The notes below the pieces were generated by a model. It had not been told where the DNA came from. It saw only the letters and a list, made by a program, of their open reading frames with translations, and did no database searches. A stretch of 7,056 nt of DNA from Chitinophagaceae bacterium. Its GTDB lineage: Bacteria; Bacteroidota; Bacteroidia; Chitinophagales; Chitinophagaceae. The position numbers and the translations under genes were made by a program. The stretch lies in assembly GCA_947459455.1 (NCBI GenBank), contig CANHEC010000119.1, forward strand, positions 1-7,056, given 5' to 3'. Positions 1 to 5,495 of the stretch are shown piece by piece (position 1 is the first letter of the stretch; each line of letters begins with the position of its first letter).

Positions 1-397
1 CGCGGGTATTGGACCATTGCGCACCTGCCAGCCATCGGTTGAACGTGAACGAAGTAGACAACCGCCGAAAGCGGGTATGCCCACGCAGGTCGTCGTCATT
101 GTTCAGGTTGAAAAAACCGGGTGTAAAAGCATAGCTGAGGCTGAGCCAGCGGTAGTTGAATACCGGTGTGACAGTGTATACATCATTGGGCCGGATGGCC
201 AGAAAAAAACTGTCGTTGTAGTAAGTGCGGTATTCCATGGCCTGGCTGCCAAACTGCAGCCCAACATCCATTTGGTGATAAAACGAACGGATATAGCCGC
301 CATCAGCTTGTCGCCGTGCCTTGCTGCTATCGGCAGGGCTGGCGCTGGCCATGCCTGCCAGCCAAAGCAGTGTGAAGATGAGCACACTGCTTCGCAT
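1..397 (-). CDS. DUF4421-like exported, probably outer-membrane beta-barrel protein (3' part outside window)
   Basis: This reading frame starts at the ATG complementary to 395-397 and stays open to the left edge, giving 132 codons without a stop. Residues 1-19 form a signal peptide (basic start, then a hydrophobic VLIFTLLWLAG run, then MASA before the likely cleavage site). The mature part alternates aromatic and polar residues, as in a beta-barrel: YIRSF, then a segment ending in a short acidic turn (YYNDSF), then a PN-containing strand, FNYRWLSLSYAF, and a GFFNLNNDDDLRGHTRF turn. The order of motifs (YxxSF, PN, YRWL, GF, then a charged G-T turn) resembles the DUF4421 family common in Bacteroidota, whose function is not established. 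The DUF4421 assignment is from memory of the family pattern and is tentative; the exported, strand-rich character is seen directly. The gene is divergent from paaG with 61 bp between the starts, and no clear ribosome binding site is visible. Confidence 0.6.
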   Translation of the reverse strand, partial: MRSSVLIFTLLWLAGMASASPADSSKARRQADGGYIRSFYHQMDVGLQFGSQAMEYRTYYNDSFFLAIRPNDVYTVTPVFNYRWLSLSYAFTPGFFNLNNDDDLRGHTRFRRLSTSFTFNRWLAGAQWSNTR

Positions 398-458
398 GGT
401 CCACTTTTTCCCCGTTATCTTAGACCGCAACACTTGCCGTATTATTCAATAGCAAATT
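398..458. promoter_or_regulatory. Divergent intergenic control region between the DUF4421-like gene and paaG
   Basis: These 61 bp must hold the promoters for both outward-facing genes unless transcription starts inside a gene. On the plus strand TATCTTAG (416-423) differs by one base from the Bacteroidota TAnnTTTG -7 element, about 35 bp before the paaG ATG; no convincing -33 TTTG lies at the right distance. A tight inverted repeat, GCAA-cac-TTGC (427-437), lies just downstream of it and could be an operator. No Shine-Dalgarno sequence precedes paaG, which is usual in Bacteroidota. This is inference from short motifs. Confidence 0.3.
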
Positions 459-1238
459 ATGGAAACATCCATTCTGTTTGAACAGGTGGGGGGCGTGGCC
501 CGGCTGCAACTGAACCGGCCCGACAAATACAATGCCTTTAACCGCCCCATGGCGCTGCAGCTGCAGCAGTATTTGGATGAATGCGAACACAACAGCAGCA
601 TTCGGGCCGTGTACCTCGTTGGTGCGGGCAAAGCTTTTTGCAGCGGGCAAGACCTGGCCGAAGTGGTAGATCCGCAAGGGCCGGGCATGAACCGCATACT
701 GAGTGAACACTACAACCCAATCGTGAGCCGTATTACCCGCCTTAATAAGCCCGTGGTGGCAGCAGTAAATGGAGTGGCGGCAGGCGCCGGCGCCAATATT
801 GCGCTGGCCTGCGACATCGTAGTAGCGGCGGAGTCGGCTGCGTTTATCCAGGCGTTTTCGGCCATTGGCCTCATCCCCGATAGCGGCGGCACCTTTACAC
901 TGCCACGGCTGGTGGGCTGGCAAAAGGCGAGTGCGCTGATGATGCTGGGCGATAAGGTGCCGGCAGCCGAAGCAGAGCGGCTGGGCATGATTTACAAGTG
1001 GTGGCCCGATGCAGAGTTTGCGCAGCAGTCGTGGGCGCTGGCTGAGCGGCTGAGCCAAATGCCTACACAGGGGCTGGCCCTTACCAAAACGGCGCTGCGA
1101 TGGTCGGCCAGTCATACCTTTAAGGAACAATTGGAAAACGAAGACAAATTGCAGCAGCGGGCAGCTGCTACTGCCGATTTCAAAGAGGGCGTAGCAGCTT
1201 TTCTGGAAAAGCGAAAGCCCGTGTTCAAAGGAGAATAA
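459..1238 (+). CDS. paaG: PaaG, ring-epoxide isomerase of phenylacetate catabolism (enoyl-CoA hydratase/isomerase family)
   Basis: A 259-residue crotonase-fold protein, matching the usual PaaG length of about 260. PaaG isomerises ring-1,2-epoxyphenylacetyl-CoA to oxepin-CoA in the cytoplasm and may also shift a double bond later in the pathway. Visible signatures are FCSGQDLAE (60-68), which contributes to CoA binding and the oxyanion hole; NPIVSRI followed by KPVVAAVNGVAAGAGANIAL (97-116), the PaaG-type version of the crotonase motif; and GLIPDSGGTFTLPRLVG (137-153). In the last of these Asp141 sits where PaaG enzymes keep their single catalytic acid and true hydratases carry glutamate. The C-terminus (ADFKEGVAAFLEKRKPVFKG) is the standard crotonase tail. 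The start is fixed by an in-frame TAG at 450-452. It lies 8 bp upstream of paaI and is surely co-transcribed with it. A different family isomerase is possible but less likely given the motifs and neighbours. Confidence 0.92.
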   Translation: METSILFEQVGGVARLQLNRPDKYNAFNRPMALQLQQYLDECEHNSSIRAVYLVGAGKAFCSGQDLAEVVDPQGPGMNRILSEHYNPIVSRITRLNKPVVAAVNGVAAGAGANIALACDIVVAAESAAFIQAFSAIGLIPDSGGTFTLPRLVGWQKASALMMLGDKVPAAEAERLGMIYKWWPDAEFAQQSWALAERLSQMPTQGLALTKTALRWSASHTFKEQLENEDKLQQRAAATADFKEGVAAFLEKRKPVFKGE

Positions 1239-1246
1239 AGAAACGT

Positions 1247-1684
1247 ATGACGCACTCAGCCCAACAGATCATCGACCTGATGATGAGCAATGACCGATTC
1301 AGCCAGTGGCTGGGCATCAGGGTGGTAGATGTGATGCCCGGCTTTTGCCAGCTGCAAATGCAGGTAACGGCTGAGATGGCCAATGGCTTTTCCATTGCCC
1401 ATGGGGGTATTGCATTTTCGCTGGCCGATAGCTGCTGTTCTTTTGCGGTGAATGCGCATGGTCGCAAGGCGGTATCAGCCGAAACGAGCATCAACCAATT
1501 CAAGGCCCTGCAAGTGGGCGATGCACTTACCTGCGTGTGCAAAGAAGAATCGCTGGGGAAAAAGCTGGCCACCTACACGGCCGAGATCAGCAATCATGAA
1601 GGACAGCGGGTGGCCTTATTCAAAGGCACCTACTACCGTAGTGAAAAACGCTGGATAGAGCCGGAAGAAACGGCTGGTGACTAA
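1247..1684 (+). CDS. paaI: PaaI, hotdog-fold hydroxyphenylacetyl-CoA thioesterase
   Basis: A 145-residue hotdog-fold thioesterase, the usual length for PaaI. The family hydrolyses hydroxylated phenylacetyl-CoA and related dead-end thioesters, returning CoA when the phenylacetate pathway stalls. The diagnostic active-site stretch is AHGGIAFSLADS (51-62): His52 and Gly53 bind the thioester carbonyl, and Asp61 on the central helix is the expected catalytic acid, at the same positions reported for the E. coli enzyme. Downstream, SAETSINQFKALQVGDALT (77-95) is the typical substrate-pocket and tetramer strand. AGGAG at 1229-1233, inside the end of paaG, is a possible ribosome binding site but is 13 bases from the ATG. 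The gene follows paaG by 8 bp and meets the channel-like gene tail to tail with 9 bp between stop codons, so no separate terminator fits. Confidence 0.9.
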   Translation: MTHSAQQIIDLMMSNDRFSQWLGIRVVDVMPGFCQLQMQVTAEMANGFSIAHGGIAFSLADSCCSFAVNAHGRKAVSAETSINQFKALQVGDALTCVCKEESLGKKLATYTAEISNHEGQRVALFKGTYYRSEKRWIEPEETAGD

Positions 1685-1693
1685 TATGTTTTG

Positions 1694-2041
1694 CTAGTCA
1701 TCAAGGTGCAACTTGTGGAAAAAGCGATGCACGACCGGCGCTAGCAAAATGCTTACGCTTGTCAGCAAAGTAATGCCACTGTATAATGCATACAGCGACG
1801 AGAATATCTTACCGCTATCCGACTTGAAATCGATGATGACCGGCCCCATGCCGCTTAGTAGCATGGATGCATTGTGAAAGCAATCGACCCAGCTGTACGC
1901 GTCGCTGGTGTAGGCACAAAATCCGATTGTTCCGATTAGCAGGCTGATGCCGAGAATAAGCAGGCACCAAAGAAGATTGCGTCCAAGCCGGCCAAGAAAT
2001 TGCTGAGGGCTGGCCAGAGGCTGGCGTTTGTGTTCGTACAT
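1694..2041 (-). CDS. Small two-TM membrane protein with potassium-channel-like pore architecture
   Basis: A 115-residue protein read from the ATG complementary to 2039-2041; an upstream in-frame ATG (2090-2092) would add 17 residues with no recognisable feature, so the later start is preferred. Layout: polar basic N-terminus (1-21), hydrophobic segment about 22-45, a re-entrant-looking segment SWVDCFHNASMLLSGMGPV (50-68), a short charged linker, a second hydrophobic segment about 76-101 (GKIFSSLYALYSGITLL onward), and a histidine-rich end (HRFFHKLHLDD). This is the TM1, pore helix, filter, TM2 plan of simple potassium channels, with SGMGP where VGYGD would be. Members with a GMGP motif occur, as far as I recall, in many proteobacterial and Bacteroidota genomes, sometimes labelled two-pore-domain potassium channel family; ion transport is not demonstrated. 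It separates paaI from paaY and is transcribed against both. Confidence 0.75.
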   Translation of the reverse strand: MYEHKRQPLASPQQFLGRLGRNLLWCLLILGISLLIGTIGFCAYTSDAYSWVDCFHNASMLLSGMGPVIIDFKSDSGKIFSSLYALYSGITLLTSVSILLAPVVHRFFHKLHLDD

Positions 2042-2120
2042 CTGTGTTGGTTTAAGTAAATACTGCGGGCCGCCCTTACAAGGTACAAACACCCCGTTGC
2101 CAATTGCCTATTTTCGGCAC
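2042..2120. promoter_or_regulatory. Divergent control region between the channel-like gene and paaY
   Basis: This 79-bp gap lies between two start codons. For paaY, TATTTTCG (2109-2116) is one base from TAnnTTTG and ends only 4 bp before the ATG, so transcription would begin at or next to the start codon and the message would be nearly leaderless. On the minus strand a TAccTTGt-like element, complementary to about 2076-2085, is a weaker candidate for the channel-like gene. Also present are the near-palindrome CCTT-ac-AAGG (2074-2083) and the direct repeat TTGCC-aa-TTGCC (2097-2108). All assignments are short-motif inferences. Confidence 0.28.
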
Positions 2121-2714
2121 ATGTTTTACTCATTCAAAGGATTTGTACCCGTGGTACATCCTACTGCGTATGTGCATCCGCAGGCGGCTGTTACCGGCAA
2201 CGTAGTTATTGGCGCCCACTGCTACATTGGGCCGGGGGCGGCGCTGCGGGGCGATTGGGGAGGCATTGTGCTGGAAGATGGTTGCAACGTGCAGGAGAAC
2301 TGCACCATTCATATGTTTCCGGGGGTGACGGTGCGGCTGGAGGCGGGCGCCCATATCGGGCATGGTGCCATTATACACGGGGCGCATATAGGGCGCAACT
2401 GCCTGGTGGGTATGAATGCCGTAATCATGGACCGCGTGGTGCTGGGCGAAGAGAGCATTGTAGGCGCACTGGCTTTTGTAAAAGAAGGAGAGCAGATACC
2501 GCCCCGCAGTTTGGTAGTAGGCCATCCGGCCAAAGTGATAAAAGCAGTCAGCGATGAAATGATAGCCTGGAAGACCAAGGGCACGGCGCTGTACCAGGCA
2601 CTGCCGGCCGATATGCAGGCGTATGCACAGCCCTGCGAGCCGCTGACAGAACTGCCCGCTGACCGGCCCGCACAGGAAACCTTGTACGAAACATGGCGCC
2701 AGCTGAACCAATAA
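2121..2714 (+). CDS. paaY: PaaY, left-handed beta-helix (gamma-carbonic anhydrase-like) thioesterase of phenylacetate catabolism
   Basis: A 197-residue hexapeptide-repeat protein, close to E. coli PaaY at about 196. PaaY trimers use a gamma-carbonic-anhydrase active site to hydrolyse dead-end CoA thioesters that form from the epoxide or oxepin intermediates. Repeats run from about residue 13 to 135 (for example VHPQAAVTGNVVIGAHCYIG). Likely zinc ligands are His64 (CTIH), His81 (GHG) and His86 (IIHG), with the H-x4-H spacing of the family; LRGDWGGI (Arg43, Asp45) and Gln58 match further conserved active-site residues. The C-terminal helix (SDEMIAWKTKGTALYQAL) is characteristic of PaaY and related CaiE-type proteins. 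The frame remains open upstream to an ATG at 2028, but that extension has no family similarity and crosses the divergent promoter region, so 2121 is chosen. It is separated from paaG-paaI by an opposing gene and so needs its own promoter. Confidence 0.88.
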   Translation: MFYSFKGFVPVVHPTAYVHPQAAVTGNVVIGAHCYIGPGAALRGDWGGIVLEDGCNVQENCTIHMFPGVTVRLEAGAHIGHGAIIHGAHIGRNCLVGMNAVIMDRVVLGEESIVGALAFVKEGEQIPPRSLVVGHPAKVIKAVSDEMIAWKTKGTALYQALPADMQAYAQPCEPLTELPADRPAQETLYETWRQLNQ

Positions 2715-2786
2715 TCAGCCATCGTGGAGCACAACGGCCCTTTCGATTGTACATTCATTTTTTAAGCCATAACCGATTAGTTGAAG
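2715..2786. other. Intergenic gap between paaY and the M24 peptidase gene
   Basis: A 72-bp gap. It holds a run of six T residues (2759-2764) but no strong stem just before it, so a paaY terminator is not supported. No -7/-33 pair for the peptidase gene is convincing; TTG followed by ACATTCA near 2745-2755 is only a poor match. Read-through from paaY into the peptidase gene is possible. Confidence 0.3.
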
Positions 2787-4124
2787 ATGCGAGTATTGAT
2801 AGCAGTGCTGCTGATGCTGCAAGCCGGCATAGCACAGGCACAGGTGCTGCCCCTGCGGGAGCAGGCCCGGGTGATAGATGAAATAACGGCTGAGCGAATA
2901 GACCAGCTGCTGCCCACGCTGATGCAGCGCACCGGCATTGATATGTGGGTCATCATCAGTCGTGAGTACAACGAGGACCCGATACTGAAAACCATGCTGC
3001 CGGCTACCTGGCTAAGTGCACGCCGCACTACCATGCTGGTGTTTTATTACAATGCCGCTACGCGGCAATACGATAAGCTGGCCATTGCCCGCTACGATGT
3101 AGGCACTACCATCAAGGCTAGCTGGGATATGCAGCGTTTTCCAAACCAATGGGATGCGCTGATGGATATCATTACCAGCCGATCGCCTAAAAAAATAGGG
3201 CTGAACTACTCGCCACATTTTGGCCATGCCGATGGCATAGACCATACGCACTACGAAATGTTTATGCAGAAGCTGCCCGCTGCACTGAAGGGCCGGGTGG
3301 TGAGTGCTGAGCCGCTGGGTGTGGCCTGGCTGGAAACACGCACCCCCGGCGAAATGCAGTATTACACACAGCTGGTCAATCTGACGCACAAGATCATCGA
3401 AGAAGGATTTTCGGAGAAAGTGATCACACCCGGCATTACCACTACCGATGATGTGGTGTGGTGGTTTCGGCAGAAGATACGCGACCTGGGGCTGGATACC
3501 TGGTTTCATACCTCGGTGGCGGTGCAGCGCAGCGATAGCAATAGTTTCGAACACCTGCGCAGCTTTAGCAACCGCCCCAAGGACGATGTAATCTTACCCG
3601 GCGATCTCATCCATTGCGATATCGGCATCAGCTACCTGCGCCTGAATACCGATATACAGCAGCATGCCTACCTGCTGCGCCCCGGCGAAACGGATGCGCC
3701 GGCCAGCATCAAGGCAGCTTTTGCCAAAACCAACCGCCTGCAAGACATATTGACGAGCCAGTACAAACTGGGCCGCACCGGCAATGAAGTATTGCGCCTG
3801 GCACGGCAGCAGGCAAAGGCCGAGGGTATACAAGCTACCATTTACACGCATCCGCTGGGGCTGCACGGCCATGCTGCCGGCCCCACCATTGGCCTGTGGG
3901 ATCAGCAGGGGGGCGTACCCGGCAGTGGCGATTATCCCATTTACTACAACACCGCCTACAGCATAGAACTGAATGCAGCCAGCGATATACCAGAGTGGAA
4001 AAAGAGCATCCGCATTATGCTGGAAGAAGATGGCTATTTCGATGAAACAGGTTTCAGATATATCAATGGCCGGCAGCGCCAGCTGTACCTGGTGCCCCGC
4101 ACCGGTGGGGTAAATGCCGATTAA
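2787..4124 (+). CDS. Exported M24-family metallopeptidase (Xaa-Pro aminopeptidase-like)
   Basis: A 445-residue protein with a signal peptide (MRVLIAVLLMLQAGIAQA, 1-18), so it acts in the periplasm or outside the cell. An N-terminal creatinase-like domain (about 20-180) precedes the pita-bread catalytic domain (about 190-440). All five metal ligands of the family are visible: Asp278 (HCDIG), Asp289 (NTDIQ) exactly 11 residues later, His355 (THPLGLHGH), Glu394 (SIELN) and Glu413 (MLEED). His362 corresponds to the second active-site histidine of aminopeptidase P. The usual EPG after the first metal glutamate is replaced by ELN. A TTG at 2781 would add two residues; ATG at 2787 is preferred because it begins a cleaner signal peptide. 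Cleavage of Xaa-Pro N-termini is the family expectation; the real substrate is unknown. The next gene follows by 10 bp, so the two are probably co-transcribed. Confidence 0.85.
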   Translation: MRVLIAVLLMLQAGIAQAQVLPLREQARVIDEITAERIDQLLPTLMQRTGIDMWVIISREYNEDPILKTMLPATWLSARRTTMLVFYYNAATRQYDKLAIARYDVGTTIKASWDMQRFPNQWDALMDIITSRSPKKIGLNYSPHFGHADGIDHTHYEMFMQKLPAALKGRVVSAEPLGVAWLETRTPGEMQYYTQLVNLTHKIIEEGFSEKVITPGITTTDDVVWWFRQKIRDLGLDTWFHTSVAVQRSDSNSFEHLRSFSNRPKDDVILPGDLIHCDIGISYLRLNTDIQQHAYLLRPGETDAPASIKAAFAKTNRLQDILTSQYKLGRTGNEVLRLARQQAKAEGIQATIYTHPLGLHGHAAGPTIGLWDQQGGVPGSGDYPIYYNTAYSIELNAASDIPEWKKSIRIMLEEDGYFDETGFRYINGRQRQLYLVPRTGGVNAD

Positions 4125-4134
4125 ACTTCGACTG

Positions 4135-5283
4135 ATGAAACGAGTAGCAGTACTGATAGGCACTATAGCATTGTGCGGCTGTGCGGCCCGGGTGCCGGCA
4201 CAAATGGCCGAAAAGCGGTGGTCGAAACATCGCGGCAGTTTTCAATCGTTCATCAGCAGCTGTGTGGGCGGCGTGGCCATTATTGATAAGCCGGTGAGTA
4301 TTGAAAAAACAATTACGATAGAAGGCGACATTACGGTGCTGGGCAGTGGCGGCGGCATCAGCTGCAGCGCCCCCGATGCGTTTTTGCTGGGCAGTGGCGA
4401 GCATCGGTTTGAAAACCTGCGCATCGACATGCTGCGCACCGAGGGAGCAGCTTTTTATACACGGCAGCAGCCCGGCATCCGCTGGACCAACCGGCTGAAG
4501 CGGCTGACAGTAACCGGCGGCCGATATGCCTACTACGCTGCCCGGGGGGTAGGGGTGCGCACCTATATCGAGGATTGTGACTTTCACACTTCGATGCTGA
4601 ACATCGCCATCTACAGCCAGGATAGCAACGACAACGAACTGTACCTGAACCGGGTGCAACTGCGTACCGATTCATCGCACCATATTTACCTGCATCCCAA
4701 TGTGTCGGTCGATTTCAGGGAGGTGACCACGCAGGGCCCCGGCCTGGCGCTGCACCAGTTTAGCGGGGGCGAAGTGGGCTACAACCAGGGCAAGTTTGCC
4801 CGCTATCACCGGGTGCGCAGCAAGTCCGAAACGGCCATGTGGGGCATGGTGCCCATGGCGGGCCATAGCTACACCGTGGTAGATAGCAGCGACATAGCGC
4901 CCTACAACATGCTGGGGGTAAAGCCGGCCTTGCTGAAAGCCAGCCACACCCGATTTTACAACGGGGGTAATGGTGCCAAACTGCGGGGCGAGCTGACGAA
5001 CTGCCGCGGCGAAATATGGACGGCCGGTGCGGGTGATACCCTGGTGGTAAACGGCGGCGAATTTGACTTTGTGAGCCTGCGGCCCGGCGGTGTGCTGATA
5101 CTGAACAAGGTGAAAGTGAAGCACTTATCGCTGGCCGACCGTGGCGAGGCCTTTGAAGTGATACTGAACGATAGCGAAGTAGGCTATATAGACGACAGCA
5201 AGAACGGCAACGGCCGGGTGCTTCAGCGCAATAGCAAGATAAACGGCAACAACCTGCGGCCTGGCCTGCTGCGGCAGCAATAG
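4135..5283 (+). CDS. Putative lipoprotein with right-handed parallel beta-helix body, function unknown
   Basis: A 382-residue protein from the ATG at 4135; an earlier in-frame ATG at 4114 overlaps the peptidase gene and would place charged residues before the signal sequence. The N-terminus MKRVAVLIGTIALCGC looks like a lipoprotein signal with the lipidated cysteine at 16 (LCG|C; cysteine at -2 is unusual). The remainder shows irregular rungs of about 20-25 residues rich in V, I, G, N and D (for example KTITIEGDITVLGSGG, YIEDCDFHTSMLNIAIY, and near the end VILNDSEVGYIDDSKNGNG). This is the look of right-handed parallel beta-helix proteins, which include polysaccharide lyases and many proteins of unknown role. 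I see no convincing catalytic motif of a known lyase or hydrolase family. Its position 10 bp behind the M24 peptidase gene suggests one transcript and one compartment. Confidence 0.7.
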   Translation: MKRVAVLIGTIALCGCAARVPAQMAEKRWSKHRGSFQSFISSCVGGVAIIDKPVSIEKTITIEGDITVLGSGGGISCSAPDAFLLGSGEHRFENLRIDMLRTEGAAFYTRQQPGIRWTNRLKRLTVTGGRYAYYAARGVGVRTYIEDCDFHTSMLNIAIYSQDSNDNELYLNRVQLRTDSSHHIYLHPNVSVDFREVTTQGPGLALHQFSGGEVGYNQGKFARYHRVRSKSETAMWGMVPMAGHSYTVVDSSDIAPYNMLGVKPALLKASHTRFYNGGNGAKLRGELTNCRGEIWTAGAGDTLVVNGGEFDFVSLRPGGVLILNKVKVKHLSLADRGEAFEVILNDSEVGYIDDSKNGNGRVLQRNSKINGNNLRPGLLRQQ

Positions 5284-5495
5284 TGCTGCCTGCCCGGGTG
5301 CGGCCAGCCGGGTGCTGTACAGCAGCCCCATGGCATGCGGGACTGAGCGGCGGGGCTTGTGCGGCGGCGTGCCGTGCACCACGCGAAGGCCCGAACAACT
5401 GACCGGCCATGCACAGCAGGTGAGATGCCCAAAGCCTGCTGCTATCTCCTTGAAACAGATGCCCTGCCGAAAAAGCCCGACCTTAGCCGCCGGTT
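5284..5495. other. GC-rich intergenic region upstream of obg with potential RNA structure
   Basis: No credible gene is visible in these 212 bp. Right after the lipoprotein stop, two nested stems can form: GCTGC (5285-5289) with GCAGC (5322-5326), and CCCGG (5293-5297) with CCGGG (5308-5312). The 12-bp palindrome TGCTGTACAGCA lies at 5313-5324. No T-tract follows, so a classical intrinsic terminator is not supported. Nearer to obg, CAGCAGG (5414-5420) pairs with CCTGCTG (5435-5441), and GAGAT (5422-5426) with ATCTC (5444-5448), in interleaved order. GACCTTAG (5479-5486) resembles a weak -7 element; its TAG also stops the obg frame upstream, fixing the obg start. Confidence 0.35.

Noticed and set aside
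17..481. A 154-codon plus-strand frame at the left edge
   Set aside because: It overlaps the better-supported minus-strand exported protein with a signal peptide, and runs across the paaG start.
420..1130. A 236-codon minus-strand frame opposite paaG
   Set aside because: It is a shadow of paaG; the translation is rich in H, R and C with no recognisable motif, and it also spans the divergent promoter region.
2028..2120. Upstream extension of paaY to an ATG at 2028
   Set aside because: The added 31 residues show no hexapeptide or PaaY similarity and cross the divergent promoter region; the start at 2121 gives the family length.
3012..4659. Long minus-strand frames opposite the M24 peptidase and lipoprotein genes (3012-3554, 3594-4163, 4063-4659)
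   Set aside because: They lie antisense to genes with clear catalytic ligands or export signals; no independent coding evidence.
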